Positions 9,677 to 19,689 of a stretch of 64,000 bases of DNA are shown here, piece after piece (the stretch's first letter is position 1; each line of letters opens with the position of its first letter). The stretch comes from Strigamia acuminata (lineage: Eukaryota; Arthropoda; Chilopoda; Geophilomorpha; Linotaeniidae). The notes under the pieces were generated by a model, which saw only the letters and a program-made list of their open reading frames with translations, was not told the DNA's origin and made no database searches. The translations under genes and the position numbers were made by a program. Where the stretch lies: positions 868,001-932,000 of the forward strand of contig OX442324.1 of NCBI GenBank assembly GCA_949358305.1, read 5' to 3'.

Positions 9677-11314
9677 GTGCAACAAAAATTAGACAAAAAA
9701 TGTCAGGACAGAGCTAGATTCGTACTGACGGGAAAATATCCGCCCAACTTGACCAGAAAGCAGAAGCGTCGTTATGCACACGAATCCATAGATTACCTAT
9801 TGGATGACGGCCTTTTGGTGAAACATCACCCAAATCACCAAGATGACTTGAGTGAATGAGACACCGCAGTAAAGGTAGTAATACCTGCTTCCTTAATCGG
9901 TCGCATACTGTGGTTGTTATACGGGCACCCGCTTGCAAGCCATGCGGGAGTAAGCAGAACACTCTATCGCGCTACACAGCTTTTTCACTGGACAGGGATG
10001 AAAAAAGATATTGCTCTTTTTGTCCACCAATGTCAGCGATGTCAAGCGTGCAAGCCAAGGAGTAAATCACCATTTGAAACTATTTTCTTAGGGCCTTACG
10101 CGCCTTTTGATTGTTTAAGTGTCGATGTGATGGGCCCGAAACCCGTTACGGGAAATAAAAACGCGTACATTATCGTAATAATGGACGTAGCGACTCGTTG
10201 GCCCGAGTTGTACGCCGTCGCTAGACCTTCAGCAGATAAAATCGTTGAATGTATCTACGACGTAGCGTTACGTTACGGATTTCCACGTAAAATAATATCC
10301 GATAACGGACCCCAATTTATCTCGAAAATTTGGGGTAATTTTTGTAAAAAGTTTGGAATTGTAGTGTCACACACATCGACCTATAATCCCAGAACAAATC
10401 CCGTTGAGCGACTCAACAGGGACATTAAATATGCATTAAGCATATTCACTGACATCCACAATCGTTGGGATGAGTACTTGAGGGAGATCGCGTTCAGCAT
10501 ACGAACAACAGTCTCAAGGACGAGAGATTTTTCTCCGGCCTACCTCAATTTCGCCCGAGAGCTACGAGTGCCTTGGGACCCACGAGTGGCAGAGTCGGTA
10601 AATGTGGTGGACCCAGAGAAACCACATGAGTACGTGTATAAACTGGAACAAACGATTTCCAGCACGTACAAGCATATGATGGCGCACATTTTTAACATGC
10701 GCGACCGCATTTTACAAGATAAAAGCGGTAGAAAATTCGTGAATTTCAAGATCAATGATTTAGTGTGGAAAGATACACACATCCTCTCAAATGCAGCGAG
10801 AGGAATCACCGCCAGCTTGGCCGACAAGAGAGATGGTCCGTACGTGATCATCGACAAGCATGGCGGTAACGCATATAAATTGCGAAAGCTCGAGGATAAT
10901 ACCGAGCATAAATCGATCCAAGTACGAGAATTAACTCCGTACGTTCCGGAATTCCCGCAGGAAATGTGGGCCAAGGGCCAAGTCAAGTCCAAAACTGACG
11001 GCCAAATCGTCGACATGTTCGCTGGCGAGTCGGAAAAAGCACCGCCAAGCGATAACGAGGAGTATTTCGACGCCCCTTCACCTCCGGTAAACGAGATCGT
11101 TGAATCCGTTCCGAATCCAATTTTGGTAGGGGGGGAAACAGGAGAAACTCCTGAAACAAACACAAAAAACACGGATAAAAAAGAAAACAATGATGAAGAG
11201 GTACAGCCATTAAAAACAAAAAATAATGAGCAATTACCTGGTCCGACTCATCACCTGCGACCCCGAAAAAATAATCCATTTATAAAAGGCAACAAGGTCG
11301 TAGGAAGAACGTAG
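9677..11314 (+). pseudogene. pol: Gypsy-A integrase with one internal stop
   Basis: Inserts the cDNA into the genome. The frame-2 polypeptide continues pol from about 9660. A TGA at 9857-9859 interrupts it shortly before the zinc-binding region (GHPLASHAG…CQRCQAC, from about 9920). Gypsy-B is open at this point. Downstream the frame is intact: catalytic Asp in SVDVMG (about 10120), Asp in ISDNGPQF (about 10297), Glu in NPVERLN (about 10404), and a C-terminal GPY-type module (RDGPYVI). The C-terminal tail is acidic and ends at 11314 with basic residues. Confidence 0.92.
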
Positions 11315-11547
11315 AATGCGTTGCGAGTCGATGACAGTGTTGAAAACAAATATTTAATCGACCGACAACAGAAGCCATCACGTTTCACGACTCAGAATAT
11401 TTCGCTAAGTCCAACAAAGCGGATATCGGTCAAATTCACGTCACAAGATGGAGACTCAGCTCCGTGCTGTTGAATAAAATATTATGTTTGACTAATACTT
11501 GACATGAACGCTCTGCGTTCGCAATAGTGTATAACCGATGTATTAAT
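11315..11547 (+). other. Gypsy-A spacer between pol and ORF3, first part
   Basis: Non-coding by inspection. Contains ttcgctaagtccaac, similar to a short stretch in the Gypsy-B spacer. It ends at Copia-2; the target-site duplication ttaat is at 11543-11547 and 38357-38361. The spacer resumes at 38362. Confidence 0.7.
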
Positions 11548-11779
11548 TGTTGGTCTAAGAACCACTCATGTTGTCGATATCAAATGTTTATTTACTATAC
11601 GTTTTGTGTTCAAACACATTGTATTGATATTTGATCATTTATTTACTGTTTTCTCTATTTGGATTTAATTTCTGCTGTCCAGTATGTAATTCCATACTTT
11701 GCTTATGTTTTACTTAGATGATTTGTTCTTTAATTTAAAATTTAATGTTAATAACTGTCACCAGAGTGCTGTGACACTC
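11548..11779 (+). repeat. Copia-2 5' LTR, left part (232 bp)
   Basis: Matches 37817-38048 of the 3' LTR with one difference (c versus t near 11600). It contains tgatttgttcttt at 11719-11731, a motif shared with other Copia LTRs here. It is cut by Gypsy-B after gtgacactc, and the right part is at 24629-24936. Confidence 0.95.
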
Positions 11780-12597
11780 TGTCGCGTCCTACCTGGTGAT
11801 AGGTTTAATGAGCTAACGTGTATTACTTTACCTGTGATCTTACTAAATATGTAAATTACCCAAATGAATACTAAGTATATGTAAATGAACAAATAGGTTT
11901 ATTCAATAGGCGTAAGCCTTAAAATACACTCAGTATAAAACTAGAGTCGACTTGGTCAGAGTCGAACAAAGGATTTCTCAAGATGGCGTCGTCGGTTCCG
12001 CGTGGTCGGCGGAACAAAGGCGGCGTCTCGAGTTGTCGTAAATTCGTCACGGATTCGTCGTTCACGGACGCGGTGTAATGCTCTTTCGAGTCTTCTATCC
12101 GTGCCTGTTGTCTAGGGGTTGGTTTTAGCGTCGCAAGGCTCCGTCCAGAAACGTGGAGTTTCTTACAGGGCACTCGGACACTTCGCAATGGAAATAATCG
12201 TGGGTCGATTATTTAGTGTGAATCCACAAGGGTTATTTTCCTGCTTTCGCGGGGAAATAACACACAGTGTAAATTCGTGAGAGTTACAGTTGCACTGGAA
12301 TCAGCGGTCCTCTATCAATCCTAACTTTTGGTGGAGTTGGCCTGACGGTGAGGTAGTTGCTGTGTTCTTGGTGTCGTTTGTGTAAGTTCTGCTTGTAGGG
12401 CGCGAAACTCTACCTGATATAGGCCAGGGTGAGGGGCCTGGCTCGGCCAATGGGGGCCGGCCACGCGTCACCTCACTCCCTCGGGGCACGCGCTTCCCAG
12501 GGGGGGAAGGCGGAGCCAACGCGAGGGAACTGACCTTTCCTAGTGACTCATGCGGATGGCGTCCACTGGAGGGACGACCACCCGCAGGGTCACCACA
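11780..12597 (-). repeat. Gypsy-B 3' LTR (818 bp)
   Basis: Reads TGTGGTGACC…GACGCGACA on the minus strand and equals 23807-24624 except for about four substitutions. The purine tract (gagggaggg, plus-strand 12599-12608) abuts it. It carries the sequence caagatggcgtcgtc (plus strand 11979-11993), a possible YY1-type site. Short open frames inside (for example minus 11919-12188) recur in the other LTR because the LTR is repeated, and I see no reason to call them genes. Confidence 0.95.
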
Positions 12598-12633
12598 CGT
12601 CCCTCCCTCAGCTTCGATCATCGATCGGGGCGA

Positions 12634-15438
12634 TTACCCTATCTGGTCCCTCAGCGCAATGGCGGGCAACTTTCCTCCGCGGGGGCGTAGGATTGGGAGA
12701 TTAACGGCTGGCGGTGGCGGAGGAAGGCCATCGGGCAGCGACGTGGTCAGATTTGCTGGATTCTCCGATTCGTTAATAAAAAACTGCGTGTGGCCGGGAG
12801 GTCCGTCCGTGCTGTTCCTTCTTTCGTGCACCCAGATTTGGGTCGAAGCGGGGAAGCGGTTGGGACATTGACGCATTCGCTGCGTTTCCGGCGGGGTGAG
12901 GGGCTCTCGGTGAGCCCGCTGGAGCCGCTGGTGGAGGATCGGGTCGTTGGTCAACCTTATCTCCTTCGCCATCCATTGCAGGAAGGATTCACCTTGGCGG
13001 TGGGTGGCCAGCAACGCTTGACGAGTCGCCTCCGACATCTGTAGGTTAGGATACTCCACCTCCAGTCGTAAGTAGAGCTGGGTTGGCGCGGGCGCCGGTG
13101 GAGGCAGAGGCGGCGGAGACGGTGGCAACGGAATTTCCAGCGGTGGAGTGGTTTCCTCCAAGGACAGGGTGTCCATGCTCGTCGAAGGTGGCGAGGGCGA
13201 CGGCAGCGGGGGAGTCTGGGGTCCCTTGCGTGATCGCTTCGGGATTAACTTTGGCCGCTTACTCGCCCTTCGTTCCTTCGGGAATACAGGCTTTGGAGTC
13301 GGGATATAACTCCGGGCGGCAGGCTCGGGAGGAACCGTCTCGGCCACCACGATGGGGCGGATGGCTTCCTCCTTAGCGGGCGCCTCTTCGGCGACCTTTC
13401 GTAGCAACGTCGGGTGGACCCCTGGGTTTCTGTAGCGGAACGCCATCGAACGCAATTTCGCGAACTGGAAATTCGGGTTTTCCATGGAGCGGGCCAACTC
13501 GAACCGGAGGTCGGCCGCGGCTGGCGTAAACTCGGCCCAAAGTTGGTAGAGGGCCCTGTTCAGAAATACGCCCTCTCTGTCGATTATGGTCCAGGCGGCC
13601 ATCGACTGTCGGCCGTCCAGGAAGAGGGCGGGAGACAGGATTTCGGACATCACGCGTGTTACCTCGGCGTTTAAGCTGCTTCGGTTGAACGGCAGGGCGC
13701 GGTTTGGATCTGCCGAAAAAGTGGCGGATAGTTTGCGCATTTGGGCTATCGCCCAATTGATGTGCTCCGTCTGAGCGGCGTCAGCCTGCGTCAAGGCCCG
13801 TTCGGCGGTAGCGGGGTGCTCACATTCAGCCTGGTGGGCCTGTAGTTCTCCCAAGATGGGATTCGCTGCCTCTCGTCGATTTCGGGCATCCCGCTCTTTC
13901 TCCTCGTACCACATGGCGTCACGAGCCGGCCTCGGTGCCTGAGTTGGCGGAGGAACCGGCGGGGGAGCTAGTCCTGGTGGTTGGTGCGGGACGTATTCTA
14001 GGAACGCCTCGCCTGGTCGCATGCTTCCAGGGGGCGCCCATCCAGTTATGGCTGGTGGTGGGGCCTCGAGGAGAGGCGGCCAGCTTGGTTGGACAGGATG
14101 GAAGGTTGGTGCGGACGGCGCAGCTACTGTTTGGTCTGTGGAGGACGTCGGCCGGTTTGCGGAGAATCCGCGGAAGGCGCTGGTGAGTACCTCTGCCAGT
14201 TCTCTGCGGGACATGGGTTTTTCCGGCTCCATCTCTTCGTCCAGATCCATTTTTTCTTCGATGGTTTCGCACCATCCTTCGGGTCCCTTCTTCCGATCGG
14301 AGGACGACACGGCTGCGGGTCCGGCTCTTGGCGAGTCCGAACTACCGGCGGCGGTCGGCCTCTTCTCGGCGGCGGCGAGTTTCGCTAGCAGGGTTTGCAT
14401 CCTTTGCCTGCGGCGAGCTCTGCTCTTCCGGTTGCGCCTGGTGTTGGCGGTTTCGACGTGCGAAGGGGTTACCGAGTCTCTTCGGATTTTGTACGGGGGT
14501 TCCGCTCGGTCGAACATGGTCGACTCTTCGTCCGACGGCCGGACGGTACGCACTAGGAAGAGAGAGGGCGCGGCTGCGGTAGCCGCTTGTCTCTCCTGTT
14601 TGTCGACCTGGTCGCTCCACGAGTTGGAAGGTCCGGCTTCTGGATTTATCCGTAATTCGTGGGATGAGGCGGGTACTATTACGACGGAGCGTAGGCCTCC
14701 CGACTGGACGACCGTTTGCGTTCTTGAGTCGCAACTGTTCGAATGGCGGGGTTGCGTCCCACTCGTCGACGGGCCGCTCTCCTTGGTGGAGAGGGCCTGT
14801 CCAAGCTGAGCGGGGCCGCTGATCGAGCTTGAGGCCTGTCTCTTTAGCCTCCTGACTCGTGTGCCGCTCTGAAGGATGCCGACTCGATGTAGCTGCCACA
14901 TTTCGGCTTGAGTGGCGATAAAGCCGACGGGCGGCACCCACGGTGTTGCTTGGCGGTCTTCGCGGGCCTCTCGTAACCATTCTTTGATTTCTCCCGTCGA
15001 GAAACCATTCCGCTCCAAAACTCGCACTATGGCACTGGTTGCCGTTCGCTCTAGGTGAGCGATTTCCTCGCGGACGATTCGTCTCCGCTCTTCTGGCGTC
15101 GCGGCGTTGCGCCACCGAAGGCCGGTGTGCTCGTCCGCTTCGGTACCACCGTACCGGGCTCGAAGTAGCTCCGAAAAAATAGGGCTCGACGGATCAAAGG
15201 CGGGATTAATCCGTGGCCCCACTCTCTCTCGCATTTTTCTGGGCAGACATTCGACCAGCGTCCTCGATCGGTCAAAGTATTCTTCGATCGCTCGGGAGTA
15301 GCGTAATCTCAGGGCCCAGACATCGGTGTCTTCCTCTGGATACGCTAGCCGGATGAATTCTGGCATCGCTAACCGGAAGATATTGCCCTTGGTGGGCACT
15401 GTAGACGACAGGGCGTCCCATGATTGTAGCGGGTCGAC
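12634..15438 (-). CDS. Gypsy-B ORF3: large protein of unknown function in the env position, probably spliced
   Basis: About 935 codons after pol and ending about 36 bp before the 3' LTR. I do not recognise the family. The N-terminal block (to about residue 210) and a second block (about 545-720, from MWYEEKERDARN to KLRSMAFRYRN) are conserved in Gypsy-A ORF3. The linker between them is rich in charged, Pro and Ser residues. The region after the second block is strongly proline-rich, followed by a helical C-terminal part. I see no signal peptide, membrane helix, furin-like site or cysteine pattern, so this is not an ordinary envelope. Homology to Gypsy-A starts at VDPLQSWDALS, directly after the candidate acceptor cttcag. 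No ATG lies just downstream, which fits an upstream spliced leader exon. An ATG at 15456 lies inside the presumed intron. Confidence 0.75.
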   Translation of the reverse strand, partial: VDPLQSWDALSSTVPTKGNIFRLAMPEFIRLAYPEEDTDVWALRLRYSRAIEEYFDRSRTLVECLPRKMRERVGPRINPAFDPSSPIFSELLRARYGGTEADEHTGLRWRNAATPEERRRIVREEIAHLERTATSAIVRVLERNGFSTGEIKEWLREAREDRQATPWVPPVGFIATQAEMWQLHRVGILQSGTRVRRLKRQASSSISGPAQLGQALSTKESGPSTSGTQPRHSNSCDSRTQTVVQSGGLRSVVIVPASSHELRINPEAGPSNSWSDQVDKQERQAATAAAPSLFLVRTVRPSDEESTMFDRAEPPYKIRRDSVTPSHVETANTRRNRKSRARRRQRMQTLLAKLAAAEKRPTAAGSSDSPRAGPAAVSSSDRKKGPEGWCETIEEKMDLDEEMEPEKPMSRRELAEVLTSAFRGFSANRPTSSTDQTVAAPSAPTFHPVQPSWPPLLEAPPPAITGWAPPGSMRPGEAFLEYVPHQPPGLAPPPVPPPTQAPRPARDAMWYEEKERDARNRREAANPILGELQAHQAECEHPATAERALTQADAAQTEHINWAIAQMRKLSATFSADPNRALPFNRSSLNAEVTRVMSEILSPALFLDGRQSMAAWTIIDREGVFLNRALYQLWAEFTPAAADLRFELARSMENPNFQFAKLRSMAFRYRNPGVHPTLLRKVAEEAPAKEEAIRPIVVAETVPPEPAARSYIPTPKPVFPKERRASKRPKLIPKRSRKGPQTPPLPSPSPPSTSMDTLSLEETTPPLEIPLPPSPPPLPPPAPAPTQLYLRLEVEYPNLQMSEATRQALLATHRQGESFLQWMAKEIRLTNDPILHQRLQRAHREPLTPPETQRMRQCPNRFPASTQIWVHERRNSTDGPPGHTQFFINESENPANLTTSLPDGLPPPPPAVNLPILRPRGGKLPAIALRDQIG

Positions 15439-16502
15439 CTGAAGTATTAAAAACATTTTAATTTCGATGCTCTTTTTATCAATATTTGGAATAAAAATTG
15501 CGAGATCGGCGGTGGCACCAAAATTTCTTTCGGTTGTGGCCGCTCCTCTCCGTCCTGATTATTCGCAGGTCCGCGGTGGTTGGCCGCTGGTGTAGCTCAG
15601 TCTTTCTCTTGCTACCTTTTTTAGATTCAGGAGGTCCGCTCAAAACAACGTCGCGTAATACAAAAGAATCGGTTGTTTTTATTTAAGCTTTTCTACTCGT
15701 ATTTTAATTTATTACGAAGTTTCAACGTTACTTTCAGATTTTAATTTTTTTCTAATTTTTTAGCGACGCCATCTTGGCAAACAATTCCTTTGTCTGGGTT
15801 TGGAGATCGGAGATCTTCGAGCACGAAAAAGGTTTCCGCGCCCGAGCTCCGATTCTACCGAAAATCAACAAAATAAATACAAAAAAGAATTCATCAGTCA
15901 AGTTATCACGCGCCACAATCCGACATGGTGTCGGATGTCGGCGGATTACATTTTCGATCTTACGGGAAGATCTTATGTTACCTGTGGTTGTTGCTCCGGC
16001 TCATCCCAATCTTCTTCCTCCGCCTCGATGACCAATCCTTCGCTCTCGTTTCTGGAGGACGAGGCGTCGGGGTCAATTCTCGGGTTGCGTCGATCAGCCA
16101 TCAAGAGAAAATCCAATTATTCGAGAAGAAAAGAGGTTCTGAAAACGATTTCACGGGGAAATCGTCAGGAACGCGTGCTTTTCGTGTCAGCGAACAATCG
16201 GAAACGGAACTGATCGGCGCGGAGGATTGTGGGTCACGGACGCGTCGCGTACGGTACGAGATTTGTCCGTGTGAGCGTGGAGCTACGGGGACGACGCGAG
16301 CGATCGAGCCGTGCGCATGTTACGCTACGGGGTTTCGACCGATACGTCATGTAATCTCGCTTTTCGATATTGACGGTGATAACTGATGACGAAGTTCGGA
16401 CTTAGCCGAATTTTATGTCTCGACATGCGTTGTAGCTCTCGTAAGTGAATTTCTTCAACTTTACGACGCCGCAATCACATATCTTGACCTTTTTATTTCT
16501 TT
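15439..16502 (-). other. Gypsy-B spacer between pol and ORF3, ending in a 3' splice site
   Basis: About 1 kb with no convincing coding frame. On the minus strand it ends in tttttaatacttcag, a plausible 3' splice site whose AG is at 15440-15439. The equivalent boundary in Gypsy-A (ccatcattgcag at 45288) marks the same homology start. A ccaagatggcgtcg segment lies at about 15764-15777 on the minus strand. Short plus-strand frames in this interval are taken to be chance. Confidence 0.6.
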
Positions 16503-19500
16503 CTAGTTTCTCCCGGTGATTTTTCCGTCTTGGATGAACGGATTTCTCGATTTTCGTGGTCGAAGGTTGCGTTTTTGCTCGCGAGTGGTATCGGCTCCCA
16601 CTTGGTCGCTCATCTCCAATGTTGCGGTATTGTTTACTTCCTTTAATTTTGTTTTTTCTTTTTCAGAAGTATTTTCTTCTGCTTCCTCCCTCTCCGAGAC
16701 TGTTGGCTCCGCTTGATCGGGAGCATCTGTGGGCTGGGATTCGGCATCGAAAAATTCGTCATCTTCGTCTGTTTCTTCGCTAATTTCGTTGTTATTTTGG
16801 AATGTGTCGACCACTGTGCCACCTTGGCCGCTGTGCGTCTGACCTTCCACCCATATTTCTTGGCGAAATTCTGGTAAATATGGTTTTAATTCCCGGCCGT
16901 TGATCGACTGGAAATTTTTATTATCTGTTAATCTGCGCAATTGGTAGGCGTTGCCGCCGTGTTCTGCCACAATTACATAGGGTCCGTCCCTTTTGTCGGC
17001 CAGACCCGCGGCGATGCCCCTTGCAGCATTTGATAATATGTGTGTTTCCTTCCACACTAGGTCGTTGACCTTGAAATTCGTGAAATCCAATTCTCCTTCT
17101 TTTTCTGCGACTCTTTCCCGTAGGTCAAAGATGTGAGTCATTAGGTGCTGATATGTGTCGGAAATTGTCTGTTCCAAACGACATACGTACTCGTGTGGGT
17201 TAGCGGGGTCCAGTACATTCACTGCCTCCGCAACTCGTGGGTCCCACGGCATTCTTAGTTCGCGGGCGAAATTAAGAAACGCCGGTGAGAAGTCGCGTGT
17301 TCTTGATACGGTGGAGCGAATGCTGAACGCTATCTCACGTAGATACTCATCCCACCGATTGTGTACGTCGGTGAACACCGTCAAAGCGTATTTCACGTCT
17401 TTGTTTAGCCTTTCCACGGGGTTCGTTTGAGGATTATAAGTGGAGGTGTTTGAAATCTCCATCTTAAATTTCTTGCAGAACTCCTTGTATATTTTGGACC
17501 TGAATTGGGGCCCGTTATCGGAAATGAGCTTCCGAGGAAACCCAAATCGCAACGCCACGTCGTAAAGACACTCGGCGATATTTTCCGCCGAGGGCTTCGC
17601 GAGGGCGTACAACTCGGGCCAACGGGTCGCTACGTCCATAATTACGAGTATATACATGTTGCGGTTGCTTGTTGTGGGCTTGGGGCCCATCAAATCAACA
17701 CTCCAACAATCGAAGGGAGCGTAGGGGCCGAGAGACATTGTGTTTCTGGCCACTTTGTCGCGAGGTCGACATGCTTGGCACCGGGAGCAGTGACGAATAA
17801 ATTTCGTTATTTTCTGGCGGGCTCCGGGCCAAAAAAAAATCTGCTTCACGCGGTACAATGTTCTTGCTATGCCGGCGTGGCTAGCGAGTGGGTGCCCGTG
17901 CATAAGCCACAGCAATCGGGTGTGTAGCGAGACAGGCACCACCACTTTTATCGCGTTCCCCGCTCCGCTAAGGTCGTCCTGAAACGTCGGGTGGTATTTC
18001 AGTAGCAACCCGTCGTCTATCAGGTAGCTGGTGGCTTCCTTAGCAAATTGCTTTCTGCGATGAGGATTCGTCATGTCGACCGGATATTCCCCCTTTTCTA
18101 GGAATCGAGTCATTATTTGACATTTGGCGTCGGTCGCCTGATGTTCGATGAACTCGAGTCTTGTTGGCGGTGCGTATTGCGTTTTCTTTTCTATTGTGGC
18201 CGTGAAGGCACGCAGCGGAGTTTCTGGGGTCTCTTGGACGACTGGAGGGGCTGCCTCCGTCTTCGCGTCGGTCGCTCCAGCTGGCTGGTACGTTCGAGTC
18301 CAGAAACCACAAAAAGTTTTATCACTGGGCTCCATCACGGGCAATTCGTTCGCTTTACGAAGGCGCCAAATCCGTCTGGGCGTCGGACAATAAAGTAGAC
18401 GCGAATCGTCTTCGCCGTCGTCGTCCGGACCATGGGGGTCGGACGCCGGGGCTCGCGATAAAGCGTCGGCTACCTGATTGAATTTTCCGGGGCGATATGT
18501 TATTGTTATGTCGCACGCCATGAGTTCGAGTTGCCATCTGGCGAGTCTGCCGGATGGTTCTTTTAACTTCATCAACCAACTTAATGCCTGATGATCGGTC
18601 TGCACCTCGAAATTCGTATACTCTAGGTAGTCACGAAATTTCCGAACAGCCCATATTACGGCTAAGCACTCCAGTTCGGTAGCCGTGTAGTTTTTCTCGG
18701 CTCCCTGTATTTTTCGGCTTATGAACATACAGGGTACTTCTTGCTCCACTCCGTTGTACGTGTGTTTTTGCAAGAGGGCTGCTCCCAGGCCAACCCGGCT
18801 GGCGTCGGTGTGCAGTACGAACGGTCGGTTTAGATCGGGTAGCGGCATTTTGTCGACGTCGGCCAGCATTTGTTTTATGGCGTTGAAGGCGGCCTCGCAT
18901 TCGGCCGTCCACGCGAACTCACGATCGGTTCGCAGGAGGTCCGTTACGGGCGCGGCTACTTCTGCCAAATTGGGGAGCAGTCTGCCAAAGAAATTAATCA
19001 TCCCCATGAATCTCTGGACTCCCTTGATATCTTCGGGTGCTGGGAATCCGTTTATTGCTCGTACTTTTTCGGGATCAATGGCGATCCCTTCAACTCCGAT
19101 TCGATAGCCTAGGAAGGCAAGTTCTTTTCTACAGAACTTGCTCTTTCCGGGGTGGACATGGAGTCCAGCTTTGGCTAAACGGGAGACCACTCGGTCTATG
19201 TGCTCTATGTGTTCCTCAAAAGTGTCCGACGCAATAATGATATCGTCGAGATAAGCCCATACGAAATCATGTAACATGTCTCCGAGGACGCCTTCGATTA
19301 ACTTTTGAAATGTGCTTGGTGCGTTCACTAGTCCGAATGGCATTACGTTGAACATCAATCGCCCTATAGGCGAGTAAAACGCTGTCTTTAGCTTGTCTTC
19401 TGGTCGGAGTTCGACCTGCCAGTACCCTTTTGACAGGTCCATGGTGGTTACCCAATTAAATGGGGCCAGCTCTCGGAGAATCGCTTTGATGGAGGGCATC

Positions 19501-19685
19501 TGTATCGGGTCTATCACCGTTATCGCATTGAGCGGGCGGTAGTCGATACACAAGCGAGGCTCGGAGCCGGGTCGCATTACTAGGACAATCCTCATCGCGT
19601 ATTCGCCCAATGCTTCTGTGACGATGCCTTTATCGAGCATGTCTTGACACATCTGGGTTACTATGTCCCGTTTTTGGGGATTCAT
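16503..19685 (-). CDS. pol: Gypsy-B reverse transcriptase, RNase H and integrase
   Basis: A 1060-codon frame. RT motifs from the N-terminus: VLVMRPGSEPRLCIDYRPLN, DLSKGYWQVEL, MPFGLVNAPSTFQ, YLDDIIIASD (about residue 145). RNase H: LHTDASRVGLGAALLQ (about 290) and ADALSRAP. Integrase: zinc region HGHPLASHAG…CSRCQAC (about 593-640), catalytic Asp near 662 (SVDLMG) and 722 (ISDNGPQF), Glu near 758 (NPVERLN), and a C-terminal KRDGPYVI module. The tail is acidic, then basic. It is separated from the protease frame by a small indel at about 19686-19690. No slippery heptamer lies there, and Gypsy-A reads straight through, so I treat it as a mutation rather than programmed shifting. Confidence 0.95.
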   Translation of the reverse strand: MNPQKRDIVTQMCQDMLDKGIVTEALGEYAMRIVLVMRPGSEPRLCIDYRPLNAITVIDPIQMPSIKAILRELAPFNWVTTMDLSKGYWQVELRPEDKLKTAFYSPIGRLMFNVMPFGLVNAPSTFQKLIEGVLGDMLHDFVWAYLDDIIIASDTFEEHIEHIDRVVSRLAKAGLHVHPGKSKFCRKELAFLGYRIGVEGIAIDPEKVRAINGFPAPEDIKGVQRFMGMINFFGRLLPNLAEVAAPVTDLLRTDREFAWTAECEAAFNAIKQMLADVDKMPLPDLNRPFVLHTDASRVGLGAALLQKHTYNGVEQEVPCMFISRKIQGAEKNYTATELECLAVIWAVRKFRDYLEYTNFEVQTDHQALSWLMKLKEPSGRLARWQLELMACDITITYRPGKFNQVADALSRAPASDPHGPDDDGEDDSRLLYCPTPRRIWRLRKANELPVMEPSDKTFCGFWTRTYQPAGATDAKTEAAPPVVQETPETPLRAFTATIEKKTQYAPPTRLEFIEHQATDAKCQIMTRFLEKGEYPVDMTNPHRRKQFAKEATSYLIDDGLLLKYHPTFQDDLSGAGNAIKVVVPVSLHTRLLWLMHGHPLASHAGIARTLYRVKQIFFWPGARQKITKFIRHCSRCQACRPRDKVARNTMSLGPYAPFDCWSVDLMGPKPTTSNRNMYILVIMDVATRWPELYALAKPSAENIAECLYDVALRFGFPRKLISDNGPQFRSKIYKEFCKKFKMEISNTSTYNPQTNPVERLNKDVKYALTVFTDVHNRWDEYLREIAFSIRSTVSRTRDFSPAFLNFARELRMPWDPRVAEAVNVLDPANPHEYVCRLEQTISDTYQHLMTHIFDLRERVAEKEGELDFTNFKVNDLVWKETHILSNAARGIAAGLADKRDGPYVIVAEHGGNAYQLRRLTDNKNFQSINGRELKPYLPEFRQEIWVEGQTHSGQGGTVVDTFQNNNEISEETDEDDEFFDAESQPTDAPDQAEPTVSEREEAEENTSEKEKTKLKEVNNTATLEMSDQVGADTTREQKRNLRPRKSRNPFIQDGKITGRN

Positions 19686-19689
19686 TCCT

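Noticed and set aside
11919-12188. Minus-strand frame inside the Gypsy-B LTR, also at 23946-24215
   Set aside because: Repeated because the LTR is repeated; the two copies differ without a coding pattern.
12659-14809. Several long plus-strand frames opposite Gypsy-B ORF3
   Set aside because: They are antisense shadows of a GC-rich coding frame; none has recognisable domains.
12634-15438. ORF3 as a retroviral-type envelope gene
   Set aside because: Position fits, but there is no signal peptide, transmembrane helix, cleavage site or cysteine pattern visible in either copy.
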